A stretch of 64,000 bases of DNA from Hamadaea sp. Lineage in GTDB: Bacteria; Actinomycetota; Actinomycetes; Mycobacteriales; Micromonosporaceae. Positions within the stretch are counted from its first letter, which is position 1; each line of letters opens with the position of its first letter. The stretch is taken from NCBI RefSeq assembly GCF_013362815.1, contig NZ_JABFVK010000013.1, forward strand, positions 1 to 64,000. Direction: 5' to 3'. Position numbers and translations under genes: made by a program. Shown here one piece after another: positions 35,471 through 43,988 of the stretch. Below the pieces are notes generated by a model. The model ran no database searches. It was given only the letters and a program-made list of their open reading frames with translations, and was not told the origin of the DNA.

Positions 35471-36569
35471 ATGCCCGCTGAGGGGCCAGGCGGAGAAAGC
35501 GGGCGAGGTCTTCGATCTCGTGCCGCACCTCGGCCGAGAGCTTCTTGGTGAAGGGCACATCCTGATGGATCGCGTCCACCCGGAACACGCCGCGTTTGTG
35601 GTCGGCGGTGGCGTCGACCTTGCCGACGAGCCGGTCGCCGTGCAGGATCGGCAGCGCGAAGTAGCCCCAGCGACGTTGCGCCACCGGCTTGTACATCTCC
35701 AGCTGATAGTCGAACTCGAACAACTCGGTCATCCGCTTGCGGTCGTAGACGAGCCGGTCCAGCGGCGACAGCAGCGCGGTGCGTCCCTCGAACGGCCGGC
35801 CGAGCTGCTCCGGATCGACCCGCCACTTTCCGCGTACGCCCTCGATCACGGCCGGCTCCCCGGCCACGTCCACATCGGCCGGCTCGATCTGATGCTCGGT
35901 GGACTTGCCCCGGGCGATGCCCAGCGATCGCAGCCGCTTGTCGTCGCGAAGCCGGCGCGCCTCCTCACGCGGCACGACCCGATCGTCCGGGTAGATGCGT
36001 TCCGCGAGGTCCCACAGCCGCTCCCGGCCCTGCCGTCCGGCCGTCGCCACCTCGCCACGCCGCTCCATGAATTCGAGCATCTTCATGACGTTCTTGTCAT
36101 TCGTCCAGCCGCTCGACTGCCACGGCACGACACACGTGTCCGGAATCTCCCGCGCGGCCAGCGGTCCGTCGGAGCGCAGCCGCTCCAGGATGTCGTGCCG
36201 GCAACCCCGGTTCGCGTCGACCCAGTCGCGCTGATACTCCTGCCAGTCGCGCAGCGGCTCCGGCCCCGGCCAGGCCGCCATGTCCGCGCGGTACAGCGCC
36301 AGGTCCTCGCGCGGCCGGATCAGGCCGAACACCTCGACCAGCGTCTGATTCCCCAGGCCCGTCTCCAGATCTTTCGACTGGTACGCCGCGGAGCCGAGCC
36401 GGCTCCACAACACGAGATCGGCGTTGGGCGCGACGGCAGCCGTCAGATCGACCTGCAGCAGGGTCAGCTGCCGGACGACGTCCACCAGGTCATCCGGCCG
36501 GGGACGATCGAGCAGCTGGGCGCGTACGGCGATGCGCCGCGCCTCCAGCCGGGACAGCTCGTGGATCAT
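35469..36569 (-). CDS. Winged-helix protein of the YcaQ/AlkX DNA glycosylase family
   Basis: Protein of 366 residues resembling the HTH_42 family (YcaQ/AlkZ/AlkX), DNA glycosylases that unhook interstrand crosslinks or other bulky adducts. Visible family traits are the N-terminal winged helix (LSRLEARRIAVRAQLL), a central LLSPLDRLVYDRKRMTELF segment and KVDATADHKRGVFRV. Family members use QxQ or QxD catalytic pairs; here the N-terminal TLLQVD fits QxD. ATG 36569; the stop lies in palindrome B2. Confidence 0.75.
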   Translation of the reverse strand: MIHELSRLEARRIAVRAQLLDRPRPDDLVDVVRQLTLLQVDLTAAVAPNADLVLWSRLGSAAYQSKDLETGLGNQTLVEVFGLIRPREDLALYRADMAAWPGPEPLRDWQEYQRDWVDANRGCRHDILERLRSDGPLAAREIPDTCVVPWQSSGWTNDKNVMKMLEFMERRGEVATAGRQGRERLWDLAERIYPDDRVVPREEARRLRDDKRLRSLGIARGKSTEHQIEPADVDVAGEPAVIEGVRGKWRVDPEQLGRPFEGRTALLSPLDRLVYDRKRMTELFEFDYQLEMYKPVAQRRWGYFALPILHGDRLVGKVDATADHKRGVFRVDAIHQDVPFTKKLSAEVRHEIEDLARFLRLAPQRA

Positions 36570-36608
36570 CCGCCGAGGATATGCCCCAGGTATGACCGAC
36601 GGGCCTCG

Positions 36609-37517
36609 TCAGCGCCGCTGCGGCCGGCAGTCTGTGGTCTCGTTCAACGGTTGGTACTGGTTCTTCGTGCAGATGAGGTCGACCTGAGTCACGCCTGTGG
36701 TCTGAAACGGCTGTCCGTGGTCGTCGATGGTAAAGGTTCCGGTCTCGCCTTGCGAACTCCAATCGAGGTCGATGACCCAGCGGCAGAGGCACTTCGTGGC
36801 GGTGCCGAACACGGTGAAGACCTCGGCGTCGCCGATGGCAACCGTGTACGGGAACTTCACCGGCCCCCGGCGTTGCGGCAGGTCGCCCTCCGGATCCAGG
36901 GATTCGTCGTAACGGGAGCTCAGCTTAGGCGTCGGCGGATCCAGATTGGCCGATATCCATCGGTAGACGCCGTCGCCGCCGCAAGCCAACCCGTACGCCG
37001 TGCCTTTTGCCGGGGCGAGCCGCTCGATGACGCGGATGTGCATCCCGAGGAGCACCACCTGGGCGGTCGACCGTCCCTGGACGGTGAAGTCAACGCCTGA
37101 AGTCGTCGGGATGGCATGTTGGGCAGCCGCCCAAGTACGCCACTGGTCGTCCTCGTCCATCCCGTCGCCCGGCTTGACCCCTTGTCCGGCGGGCAGAACC
37201 CAGCCGACGCCGCACGGCGTGGTCCGGTCCCGGACGGCCACCGTGAACGGCGTCTCGGCCGGGGACCTGCTCGGCGACGGCGTTGCGGCCGCTGTCGCGG
37301 TAGCGGTCGCCGAGGTCCCCGCTCGGGTGACGGGACCGGACGGCTCCGACTTGAACAGCTGCACGAGCGTGACGACGAGGCTGAGCGCGGCGAGGATGCC
37401 GCCGACGGCGGCCCACCATCCGGCACTGTGCCAGCGGGCCGGTGGTTTCGCCGCCACAGGTGTGTCCTTCGTGGGCGTAGGCCCGTTGGCAACGGCCGGC
37501 CGCCGACGTTTCGCCAC
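36609..37517 (-). CDS. Single-pass membrane protein of unknown function
   Basis: Protein of 302 residues, GTG 37517. A basic, proline-rich cytoplasmic tail of about 33 residues leads to one membrane helix (about 34-53), a Ser/Thr/Ala/Pro linker and an extracellular domain with several cysteines (two in KCLCRW, others at CG and IC). No family recognised. It shows the usual build of actinomycete surface proteins that bind a partner in the wall. Confidence 0.55.
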   Translation of the reverse strand: MAKRRRPAVANGPTPTKDTPVAAKPPARWHSAGWWAAVGGILAALSLVVTLVQLFKSEPSGPVTRAGTSATATATAAATPSPSRSPAETPFTVAVRDRTTPCGVGWVLPAGQGVKPGDGMDEDDQWRTWAAAQHAIPTTSGVDFTVQGRSTAQVVLLGMHIRVIERLAPAKGTAYGLACGGDGVYRWISANLDPPTPKLSSRYDESLDPEGDLPQRRGPVKFPYTVAIGDAEVFTVFGTATKCLCRWVIDLDWSSQGETGTFTIDDHGQPFQTTGVTQVDLICTKNQYQPLNETTDCRPQRR

Positions 37518-37980
37518 GTCATACCTCGTCTCGTGTCGGGAGGACCCGGACTCGGCTCAGTCTGACGTGGACTCCGGCCCGCCGGAGTCGCCTACGCGGC
37601 AGATCAATGCGATCGAGGAGGCGGTCCGCCCGTTCGGGGGTGACCGGTCGGCCCGGCGTCACCCTCGCCCTCCCCCTTCGGCTGGGGCGCGTGGCGTACG
37701 CTCGGGGCCTTCGCGCTCACAGCCGCGGAACCACGGTTGTCAAGAGTGTGACGGGCTGGTGGTGGGAGCCCGTCCTCGGCGTGGGCCGCTCTCCGCTCTC
37801 GGCGGGGACCGGTCCACGCCGCTTCTTCGGCCGGGCGTCCTTGATCAGCGGAGTTTTCGCGGTGCCATGACCCCACGAAAACTCCGCTGATCAAGGACGC
37901 CGTTTGCCGCCGGGGGCGAAGGAGTTTGCCGAGCACGTCGGTGGGGTAGCCGTAAGACAACCGTCCGAGGGGAGACCCCC
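37518..37980. other. Gene-free stretch between divergent genes
   Basis: No open frame here has a credible start, ribosome site and composition. The stretch contains palindrome B3 and a GGGGAGAC ribosome site for the next gene. I see no tRNA-like fold. Confidence 0.5.
37837..37898. repeat. Palindrome family B, copy 3
   Basis: Core 37843-37892 with arms extended to 37837 and 37898 by a GTCCTT/AAGGAC pair, so the stem is longer than in the other copies. It is the only B copy not directly after a stop codon. Confidence 0.75.
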
Positions 37981-38391
37981 ATGTTTACCCGTAGACATGA
38001 TCGCACCGCGGAGTGGTGGCACAGCCTGTCCGAGGCCCTGTCCGACGCCCGCGACTCCGCATCCGACCGAGCCCACGACGTCGGCGGTAAGTTCGACGAC
38101 GCGACGTCGGAGGCTCAGCGCCGCGCCGTACGCGCGTGGGCGGCGCTGTCGGGCAAGCCGGTTCGCCCGGCCTGGCCGATGATCGCGGCCGCGGTCGGCG
38201 CCGGAGTGGCGCTCGGCTGGCTGGGCGCGCAGGCGTACCGGCGGCCGCAGATTCGCCGGGCGCTGGCCTCGGCCGAGGAAACCGCCCAGGAACGCATGGA
38301 GGATCTCACTGCGGCCGCCGGCGAACGTGTCCGGCAGGCCAAGGCGACGTCCAACAGCCTCCTGGACAAGGCCCAGGGCCGGGTGTCCTGA
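37981..38391 (+). CDS. Small membrane-associated helical protein (YtxH/DUF3618-like)
   Basis: Protein of 136 residues, ATG 37981 after AGGGGAGACCCCC. Charged amphipathic helices (DARDSASDRAHDVGGKFDDA) flank one membrane segment (about 62-82), followed by an Ala/Glu/Arg coiled-coil tail. The layout recalls YtxH or DUF3618 stress-related membrane proteins. Function unknown. Confidence 0.55.
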   Translation: MFTRRHDRTAEWWHSLSEALSDARDSASDRAHDVGGKFDDATSEAQRRAVRAWAALSGKPVRPAWPMIAAAVGAGVALGWLGAQAYRRPQIRRALASAEETAQERMEDLTAAAGERVRQAKATSNSLLDKAQGRVS

Positions 38392-38397
38392 CGGACC

Positions 38398-38430
38398 GCG
38401 CGGGGTCGGGAGTGCATCCCGACCCCGCGC
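38398..38430. terminator. Perfect 14-bp hairpin between convergent genes
   Basis: Arms 38398-38411 and 38417-38430 are exact with a 5-base loop, seven bases after one stop and 13 from the other. Likely a two-way terminator. Confidence 0.65.
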
Positions 38431-38443
38431 GCCGTGCAGTGGG

Positions 38444-40477
38444 TTACAGGGTCGCCTCTCCGGGGAGCCCGAAGAAGTCGTGCCACTTCACCCCGCCGTT
38501 GAACGAGCTACCGGTGGACAAGCCCACCCAGACGTCGTTCGTCGAGCCCTTGGTGAAGGTGATCGCGTCGGCTTTGCCGTCGCCGTTGTAGTCGCCGAGG
38601 AACGGGAACTCGCCGGACAGGCAGAAGTAGTCGCTCCACTTGACCCCGGTGCCGACGAAGGACGTCCCGTTCGACAGCGCGACGTACGCGTCCGCATTCG
38701 CGTCGCAGGTGAAGCTGACGATGTCGGCCTTGCCGTCCCCGTTGACATCACCGACGCGCGGCTGCTCGTTGCCGACCGCGAACAGGTCGTGCCACTTGCT
38801 CGACGCGGCGAACGAAGTGCCGGTGGACAGTGCCACCCAGACGTCGGCCAGGGTGTCGCCGGGCCCGCGGGTGAAGGTGATGATGTCGTCCTTCCCGTCG
38901 CCGTTCACGTCGGCCGAGGCGGGGATCTCGCCGGTCAGGGCGAAGAAGTCGTGCCACTTGGTGGACGCCGTGAACGAGGTGCCGGTCGACAGCGCTACCC
39001 ATACGTCGCCCTCGGAGTTGTGGGTGAACGAGATGATGTCGTCCTTGCCGTCGCCGTTCACATCGCCGACCGCGGGCACCTCGGAGCCGGGCGCGAACCA
39101 ATCGTCCCATTTGACGCCGCCGGCGAAGGACGTGCCGGTGGACAGTCCTACGTAGACGTCCCCGAGCGCGCCGCCGGTGAACGTGATCGCGTCGTCCTTG
39201 CCGTCGCCGTTGAAGTCCCCGGCCAGCAGGGTCTCGCCGGTCAGCCCGAAGTAGTCGTTCCACTTCACCGAGGTTCCGGAGAACGAGGAGCCGGTCGAGG
39301 TGGCCACGTACGCGTCGTTGAGCGTACCGAGGGTGAAGGTGACGATGTCGTCCTTGCCGTCGCCGGTGAAGTCGGTCGACGCCCCGGCCACCAGCTGGCC
39401 GCCGGAGTTGACCAGCGACATGTAGTAGTCCCAGTTCCAGTACGCGCCGGGGTCGGTGTGGTCGTTGCCCGGCATCTCGTTGTGACCCTTGATCGCGGTC
39501 CGGTTCTTCGGCAGGCCCCACTTGTCGGCCAGATACCGGGTCAGCGCGGCCGATGAGCGGTACATCGAGTCCGTGAACCATCCGGGATCGTCGATGTAGC
39601 CCTCGTGTTCGATGCCGAGCGCGTACGAGTTCGCGTCCCGTACGTGGTAGGCAGTGTCCTCCTCGCGCACCATCTGGGTGATGTCGCCGTCGCTCGAACG
39701 CACCACGTAATGCGCGCTGACCTGCGCCGACGGGTTCTGGAACCAGCTGATGGTTCCCGCGTACGAGCCCTGTGTCACGTGGATGACGATCGTCGTGATC
39801 GCCGACGAGCGGCCCGGCGAGTAGTTGCTGCCGCTCGCGGGCACCCAATGCGCCAGCGGATACTGCGGCACCGCTGCCGCCAGCGCTTGCGTCTGCCCGG
39901 TCGACAACTGCCCGGCCGGCGCGACGTCCGCGTACCGGCCCAGCTCCGGGCGCACCGGCTGCGGCGCAACGCGTACCGGTGCGGCGATGCCCTGCCGCAG
40001 CAGGTCGTAGACGTGATCGGCGGCCACCCGCGCGGTCGAGTCACTGCTCGCGCCCGCGAAGGCGGCCACGGCGGGATACCAGGCCGCGATCCGCTTCCGG
40101 TCACTGCGGCTCATTCCGTTTTCCTTGGCGTACGCCGAGAGCACGGCGGCCGCCCCCCGCACGTTGGCGGCGACGTCGGACTTGAGCCGGGCGACGCCGA
40201 CGCCGGTGAGCGCGGCCGCCTTCGCCAGGCTGCGGTTGGCCGGGTTGTCGGCGAGGTGCATCACGCCGTATCCGTTGTCCTGACTGGGTTTCCCGGCATG
40301 ATCGAGCAGCCGGGTCTCGCTGAAGCCGACGGCGACGAGCAGATCCCTGGGCACGTCGTACGCCGCCGCCGCGCGGGCGAACGTGGTGGCCAGGTCGGGT
40401 GCGGCCGGGGCGGCGACGGCGGGTGTCGCGGGAAGAAGCAGGATCGCCGCTCCCACGAGGACGGGTATGCGTTTCAT
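38444..40477 (-). CDS. Secreted two-headed peptidoglycan hydrolase: transglycosylase-like plus N-acetylmuramoyl-L-alanine amidase, FG-GAP repeats
   Basis: Secreted protein of 677 residues, ATG 40477 after TAAAGGAGACTTCG. Parts: signal peptide (1-22); a lytic-transglycosylase-like helical domain (about 28-140, likely catalytic Glu in VGFSETRL); an amidase_2 domain (about 200-350) with zinc-ligand histidines in VIHVTQG and GHNEMPGNDHTDPG; then six FG-GAP/VCBS units of about 50 residues, each with a calcium loop like NGDGKDD and ending KWxDxF. It should cut both glycan and stem peptide. The last gene of a two-gene operon; the repeat domain is shared with its partner and may bind the target wall. 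Confidence 0.85.
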   Translation of the reverse strand: MKRIPVLVGAAILLLPATPAVAAPAAPDLATTFARAAAAYDVPRDLLVAVGFSETRLLDHAGKPSQDNGYGVMHLADNPANRSLAKAAALTGVGVARLKSDVAANVRGAAAVLSAYAKENGMSRSDRKRIAAWYPAVAAFAGASSDSTARVAADHVYDLLRQGIAAPVRVAPQPVRPELGRYADVAPAGQLSTGQTQALAAAVPQYPLAHWVPASGSNYSPGRSSAITTIVIHVTQGSYAGTISWFQNPSAQVSAHYVVRSSDGDITQMVREEDTAYHVRDANSYALGIEHEGYIDDPGWFTDSMYRSSAALTRYLADKWGLPKNRTAIKGHNEMPGNDHTDPGAYWNWDYYMSLVNSGGQLVAGASTDFTGDGKDDIVTFTLGTLNDAYVATSTGSSFSGTSVKWNDYFGLTGETLLAGDFNGDGKDDAITFTGGALGDVYVGLSTGTSFAGGVKWDDWFAPGSEVPAVGDVNGDGKDDIISFTHNSEGDVWVALSTGTSFTASTKWHDFFALTGEIPASADVNGDGKDDIITFTRGPGDTLADVWVALSTGTSFAASSKWHDLFAVGNEQPRVGDVNGDGKADIVSFTCDANADAYVALSNGTSFVGTGVKWSDYFCLSGEFPFLGDYNGDGKADAITFTKGSTNDVWVGLSTGSSFNGGVKWHDFFGLPGEATL

Positions 40478-40488
40478 CGAAGTCTCCT

Positions 40489-41919
40489 TTAGAGGGTGGT
40501 CTCGCCGGGGAGGCCGAAGAAGTCGTGCCACTTCACTCCGCCGAGGAATCCGGAGCCGGTGGACAGCCCAACCCAGACGTCATTGGTCGAGCCTTTGGTG
40601 AAGGTGACGGCGTCGTCTTTGCCGTCGCCGTTCACGTCGGCGAGATAGGGGAATTCGCCGCCGAGACAGAAGTAGTCGCTCCACTTCAGACCCGTACCGG
40701 TGAAGGAGGACCCGGTCGACAACGCGACGTACGCGTCCGCGTTCGCATCGCAGGTGAAGCTGACGATGTCGGCCATGCCGTCGCCGTCGACGTCACCCAC
40801 CCGGGGCAGCTCGTTCCCGACCGCGAACAGGTCGTGCCACTTGGCCGAGGCGGCGAAAGTGGTGCCGGTCGACAAGGCAACGTAGACGTCGGCCGCAGTG
40901 TCGCCGGGTCCTTGGGTGAAGGTGACGATGTCGGCTTTGCCATCGCCATTCACATCCGCGACGGCCGGGTACTCGCCGGTCGGCGCGAACCAGTCGTGCC
41001 ACTTCGTCGAGCCCGCGAAGGAGGTGCCGGTGGACAAGGCCACCCAGACGTCGCCGAGCCCGTCATGGGTGAACGAGACGATGTCGTCCTTGCCGTCGCC
41101 ATTGACGTCACCCGTCGCCACCAGTTCGGCGTGCGGCGCGAAGAAGTCGTGCCACTTCGTCGAGCCCGCGAACGAGGTGCCCGTGGACAAGGCCACCCAG
41201 ACGTCGGCGTCGTCGCCATGGGTGAAGGTGACGGCGTCGTCCTTGCCGTCGCCGTTGAAGTCGCCGGTCAGCGCGGTCTCGCCGCCGAGGGAGAAGTAGT
41301 CGTTCCACTTGACGGACGTCCCGGTGAACGTCGTGCCGGTCGACGTCGCCACGTACGCGTCGGCCAGCGACCCCTGCGTGAAGGTGACGATGTCGTCCTT
41401 GCCGTCGCCGGTGAAGTCGGTGGGGGAGCCCGCCGAAGTCTCGACGATCCGCCGAGCCGCCGCGAGCAGTTGCCGGGCGGTGCCCTCGGCCTGGTCATAG
41501 CGGTCGGGGAACCCGGATCCCTGCACGCATTGGGCGACCTGCCCCGCCGTGTACGCCGGATGATCCCGGTCGCAGCCGATCGCCCGGGTGAAGAACTGGG
41601 TCGAGGCGTATACGGGGTCCATGATCTGCTCGGGCGTGCCCCATCCGTAGTCGTAGCGCTGCTGGAAGACGCCGAGCGAGGTCTTGTCACCGCACGGCAG
41701 GTTGTTCATGTGCGACTCGACCCAGCCCGCCTCGAATCCGGCGAGCAGAGCCTTGTCCGAGACGTTCAGGTTCCGGCCGACGCGGTGCACGACGACAATC
41801 ACCGCCGGGTCCGCAGTGGACGGAATCGAGGAACAGGTGGCGAACGCGGGGGTGGGATCGAGCACGGCCACGCCGCCGGCCGTGCCGAGGGCGCAGAGGA
41901 TCGCGAGGAGACGTCGCAT
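40489..41919 (-). CDS. Secreted lysozyme-like protein with FG-GAP repeats
   Basis: Secreted protein of 476 residues, ATG 41919 after CAGGAGCTTCG. A signal peptide (1-27) precedes a lysozyme/transglycosylase-like domain (about 30-165) with the putative catalytic Glu in AGWVESHMNNL and the TSLGVFQQR motif. Six FG-GAP/VCBS units follow, colinear with those of the next gene and very similar at DNA level, so one arose by duplication. Its TAA overlaps the ribosome site of the amidase gene 11 bases on, so they are translated as a pair. The substrate is probably peptidoglycan of other bacteria. Confidence 0.78.
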   Translation of the reverse strand: MRRLLAILCALGTAGGVAVLDPTPAFATCSSIPSTADPAVIVVVHRVGRNLNVSDKALLAGFEAGWVESHMNNLPCGDKTSLGVFQQRYDYGWGTPEQIMDPVYASTQFFTRAIGCDRDHPAYTAGQVAQCVQGSGFPDRYDQAEGTARQLLAAARRIVETSAGSPTDFTGDGKDDIVTFTQGSLADAYVATSTGTTFTGTSVKWNDYFSLGGETALTGDFNGDGKDDAVTFTHGDDADVWVALSTGTSFAGSTKWHDFFAPHAELVATGDVNGDGKDDIVSFTHDGLGDVWVALSTGTSFAGSTKWHDWFAPTGEYPAVADVNGDGKADIVTFTQGPGDTAADVYVALSTGTTFAASAKWHDLFAVGNELPRVGDVDGDGMADIVSFTCDANADAYVALSTGSSFTGTGLKWSDYFCLGGEFPYLADVNGDGKDDAVTFTKGSTNDVWVGLSTGSGFLGGVKWHDFFGLPGETTL

Positions 41920-42053
41920 CGAAGCTCCTGGATGAAAGATGGGCGCACTCGTCCAAGGCGAGCGCGATGAGCAGGGAGTTCAGCGCGGCCGGGAAGACGG
42001 GGGCGCTGCGTCAGGCGTACACGGAATGGATGGAGGTCGAATTGTTGCGGGCG

Positions 42054-42083
42054 AAATTAGCAACCGCTCCGAAGTCGCGTCAA
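42054..42083 (-). promoter_or_regulatory. Promoter of the peptidoglycan hydrolase pair
   Basis: On the minus strand, TTGACG (42083-42078), 18 bases, TAATTT (42059-42054), 135 bases before the first ATG. An imperfect inverted repeat with CGAAAATTCG lies just upstream of the -35. It is not a copy of the LacI palindrome found around the arabinan genes. Confidence 0.5.
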
Positions 42084-42108
42084 GTGACGAATTTTCGATC
42101 ACCCGTGT

Positions 42109-43107
42109 TCACGCAGGCCGGACCGAGCTTTCCCGGATCTTGAGCTCGGTCTGCAAGGTCACCGTCGACGGAGGACGGCTCGGCTCGGCGATCCGCTCGG
42201 CCAAGAGCAGGGCCGCGGTGCGGCCGAGCTCGTACGTGGGCTGGACGACCGTGGTCAGCGATGGGCGTACCAGATGGGCCCAGGGAATGTCGTCGAAGCC
42301 CACGACGCCGAACCGGGCCGGGACCGAGACCCCCCGGTCCACCAGGCATTCCATCGCCCCGACGGTCATGAGGTTGTTCGCGCCGAAGACGGCGTCAGGC
42401 TCGGCGCCGGAGTCGAGCAGCGACGCCATCGCGGCGTAACCGCCCTCCTCGCGGTAGTCCGCGTGCCGGATGAGCTGGTCGTCGACCGGTCGCTTGTGGC
42501 GCTTGAGCGCGTTGGTGTAGCCGCGAAGCCGCTGCTGGGCGGTGGGCGTCTTGCGGGGGCCGGTGATGCAGGCGACCCGCTGGTAGCCGGCCCCGATGAG
42601 GTGCGATGTCGCGGCGTCCGCGCCGTGCTCGTTGTCGGACAGCACCGTGTCCACATTGGCGCCCCGGACCTGCCGGTCGATCGCGACCACGGGCGTGCCC
42701 GACTCGACGAGCCGGGTGATCGCCGCGAGCTTGCCACTGGAGGAGATGATCACGCCTGCCATCTGCTCGGCGAGCGCGGCGGTGACGTAGCGGTCCTCTT
42801 TGGTGGGATCTTCGTCGCTGTTGCAGAGGACCACGGAGTAGCCGGCCGCCTGGGCGACGTCCTCGACGCCGCGCACCAGCGAGGTGAAGAACGGGTTGCC
42901 GATGTCGGAGATGATCACGGCCCAGATGCTCGTCTGCTGGCGGCGCAGGTTACGGGCGACCGCGTTCGGGCGGTAATCGAGATCGCGCATCGCCTGGTGC
43001 ACCCGGGCGGCGAGCGCGCCGTCAACCGTCGTACGCCCGTTGACGACGCGCGAGACCGTCGCGGCGGAGACGCCGGCATGCCGTGCCACGTCGTAGATCG
43101 TTGCCAT
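42109..43107 (-). CDS. LacI family repressor of the arabinan locus
   Basis: Repressor of 332 residues. The N-terminal helix-turn-helix is TIYDVARHAGVSAATVSRVV, with the hinge helix YRPNAVARNLRRQQ; the rest is a periplasmic-binding-protein-like effector domain. It is divergent from the sugar operon. Five copies of the palindrome GAAATCGATTTC, of the CG-centred type bound by LacI proteins, lie in front of itself, the operon, the mutarotase gene and the esterase gene. It is therefore probably the local repressor, released by D-arabinose, its phosphate or an arabino-oligosaccharide. Confidence 0.85.
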   Translation of the reverse strand: MATIYDVARHAGVSAATVSRVVNGRTTVDGALAARVHQAMRDLDYRPNAVARNLRRQQTSIWAVIISDIGNPFFTSLVRGVEDVAQAAGYSVVLCNSDEDPTKEDRYVTAALAEQMAGVIISSSGKLAAITRLVESGTPVVAIDRQVRGANVDTVLSDNEHGADAATSHLIGAGYQRVACITGPRKTPTAQQRLRGYTNALKRHKRPVDDQLIRHADYREEGGYAAMASLLDSGAEPDAVFGANNLMTVGAMECLVDRGVSVPARFGVVGFDDIPWAHLVRPSLTTVVQPTYELGRTAALLLAERIAEPSRPPSTVTLQTELKIRESSVRPA

Positions 43108-43150
43108 GCGCCCTCGCCTTCACCTGCGAACCGGGTGAAGCCTAACAGGA

Positions 43151-43162
43151 GAAATCGATCCC
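43151..43162. promoter_or_regulatory. LacI operator copy O1 (10 of 12 bases)
   Basis: Partial match to GAAATCGATTTC, 44 bases before the lacI ATG, so it could mediate autoregulation. Confidence 0.45.
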
Positions 43163-43188
43163 CCGGACCGCAGCCCCGGCGGGGTTCG

Positions 43189-43200
43189 GAAATCGATATC
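43189..43200. promoter_or_regulatory. LacI operator copy O2 (11 of 12 bases)
   Basis: GAAATCGATATC in the gap between lacI and the operon, 94 bases from O3; the pair could be bridged by a tetramer. Confidence 0.6.
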
Positions 43201-43261
43201 GCCTTCGTTGACCAGGCATCTCGTCCGAGACATCCCCTGCTAACAGCGACGAAACGAGCTG

Positions 43262-43305
43262 TTGACAACCCTCGTTGCCGAGCCTAGTCTCTGGAAATCG
43301 ATTTC
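43262..43305 (+). promoter_or_regulatory. Operon promoter with perfect LacI operator O3
   Basis: TTGACA (43262-43267), 17 bases, TAGTCT (43285-43290), then the exact palindrome GAAATCGATTTC (43294-43305) on the start point. Repressor bound here would block initiation. The spacing is repeated at the mutarotase promoter. Confidence 0.8.
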
Positions 43306-43340
43306 TCGGCTGTACCTCAGAACCCCCGGTTAGGAGCACC

Positions 43341-43988
43341 GTGACGACGCAATCGGCGGACGGGCCCGCTCGCCTCGATCCCGGACTCGGCGATCCCGGC
43401 ATCACTGCGGCCCGCCAGGCGCTGCGCCACGAGGCCGACGCGGTGGCCGCCCTCATCGGACGGCTCGGACCGCAGTTCAGCGCGGTCGTCGACGCGATCC
43501 TCGAATGCCGCGGGCGCGTGGTCGTCTCCGGTCTGGGCAAGTCCGGCATCATCGGCCGGAAGATCGCGGCGACGCTGGCGAGCACGGGAACGCCGACGGC
43601 GTTCGTGCACGCGGCGGAGGCGCTGCACGGCGACTCCGGCATGGTGGCGCCCGGCGATCTGGTGATCGCGTTGTCAGCCTCTGGCGAGACCGCCGAGGTC
43701 TGCGACTTCGCCGAGATGGTGACGGCGCGAGGCATACCGGTGGTCGCGTTGACCGGACGTCCCGAGTCCACCCTCGCGACACTGGCCAAGCACATCCTCG
43801 ACGTGGCGGTCGAACGCGAGGCGGACCCGTTGAACGTCGCGCCGACGGCGTCCACCACGGCGACCCTGGCCATGGGCGACGCGCTCGCCTCGGCGTTGAT
43901 GGTGCGCCGCGGGTTCACCTCGCAGGACTTCGCCGGCTTCCACCCGGGCGGATCACTCGGACGCCGCCTCACCGGGGGTGCCCGATGA
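43341..43988 (+). CDS. SIS-domain arabinose-5-phosphate isomerase (KpsF/KdsD family), no CBS domains
   Basis: Enzyme of 215 residues that should interconvert D-arabinose 5-phosphate and D-ribulose 5-phosphate. GTG 43341 has AGGAG five bases upstream. Family motifs are strong: SGLGKSGIIGRKIAATLAST, HAAEALHGDSGM, and PTASTTATLAMGDALA...RGFTSQDFAGFHPGGSLGRRL. The tandem CBS domains of the Gram-negative enzymes are missing. Those enzymes supply KDO for lipopolysaccharide, which this organism should lack, so a catabolic role with the overlapping kinase gene is the simplest reading. Confidence 0.85.
   Translation: MTTQSADGPARLDPGLGDPGITAARQALRHEADAVAALIGRLGPQFSAVVDAILECRGRVVVSGLGKSGIIGRKIAATLASTGTPTAFVHAAEALHGDSGMVAPGDLVIALSASGETAEVCDFAEMVTARGIPVVALTGRPESTLATLAKHILDVAVEREADPLNVAPTASTTATLAMGDALASALMVRRGFTSQDFAGFHPGGSLGRRLTGGAR

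Noticed and set aside
37518-37980. Hidden small gene in the gap
   Set aside because: Frames there include the palindrome, lack ribosome sites and show no recognisable features.
43341-43988. SIS protein as a KDO or sugar-nucleotide biosynthesis enzyme
   Set aside because: No lipopolysaccharide genes adjoin, the host looks Gram-positive, and the gene is coupled to a sugar kinase in a catabolic operon.
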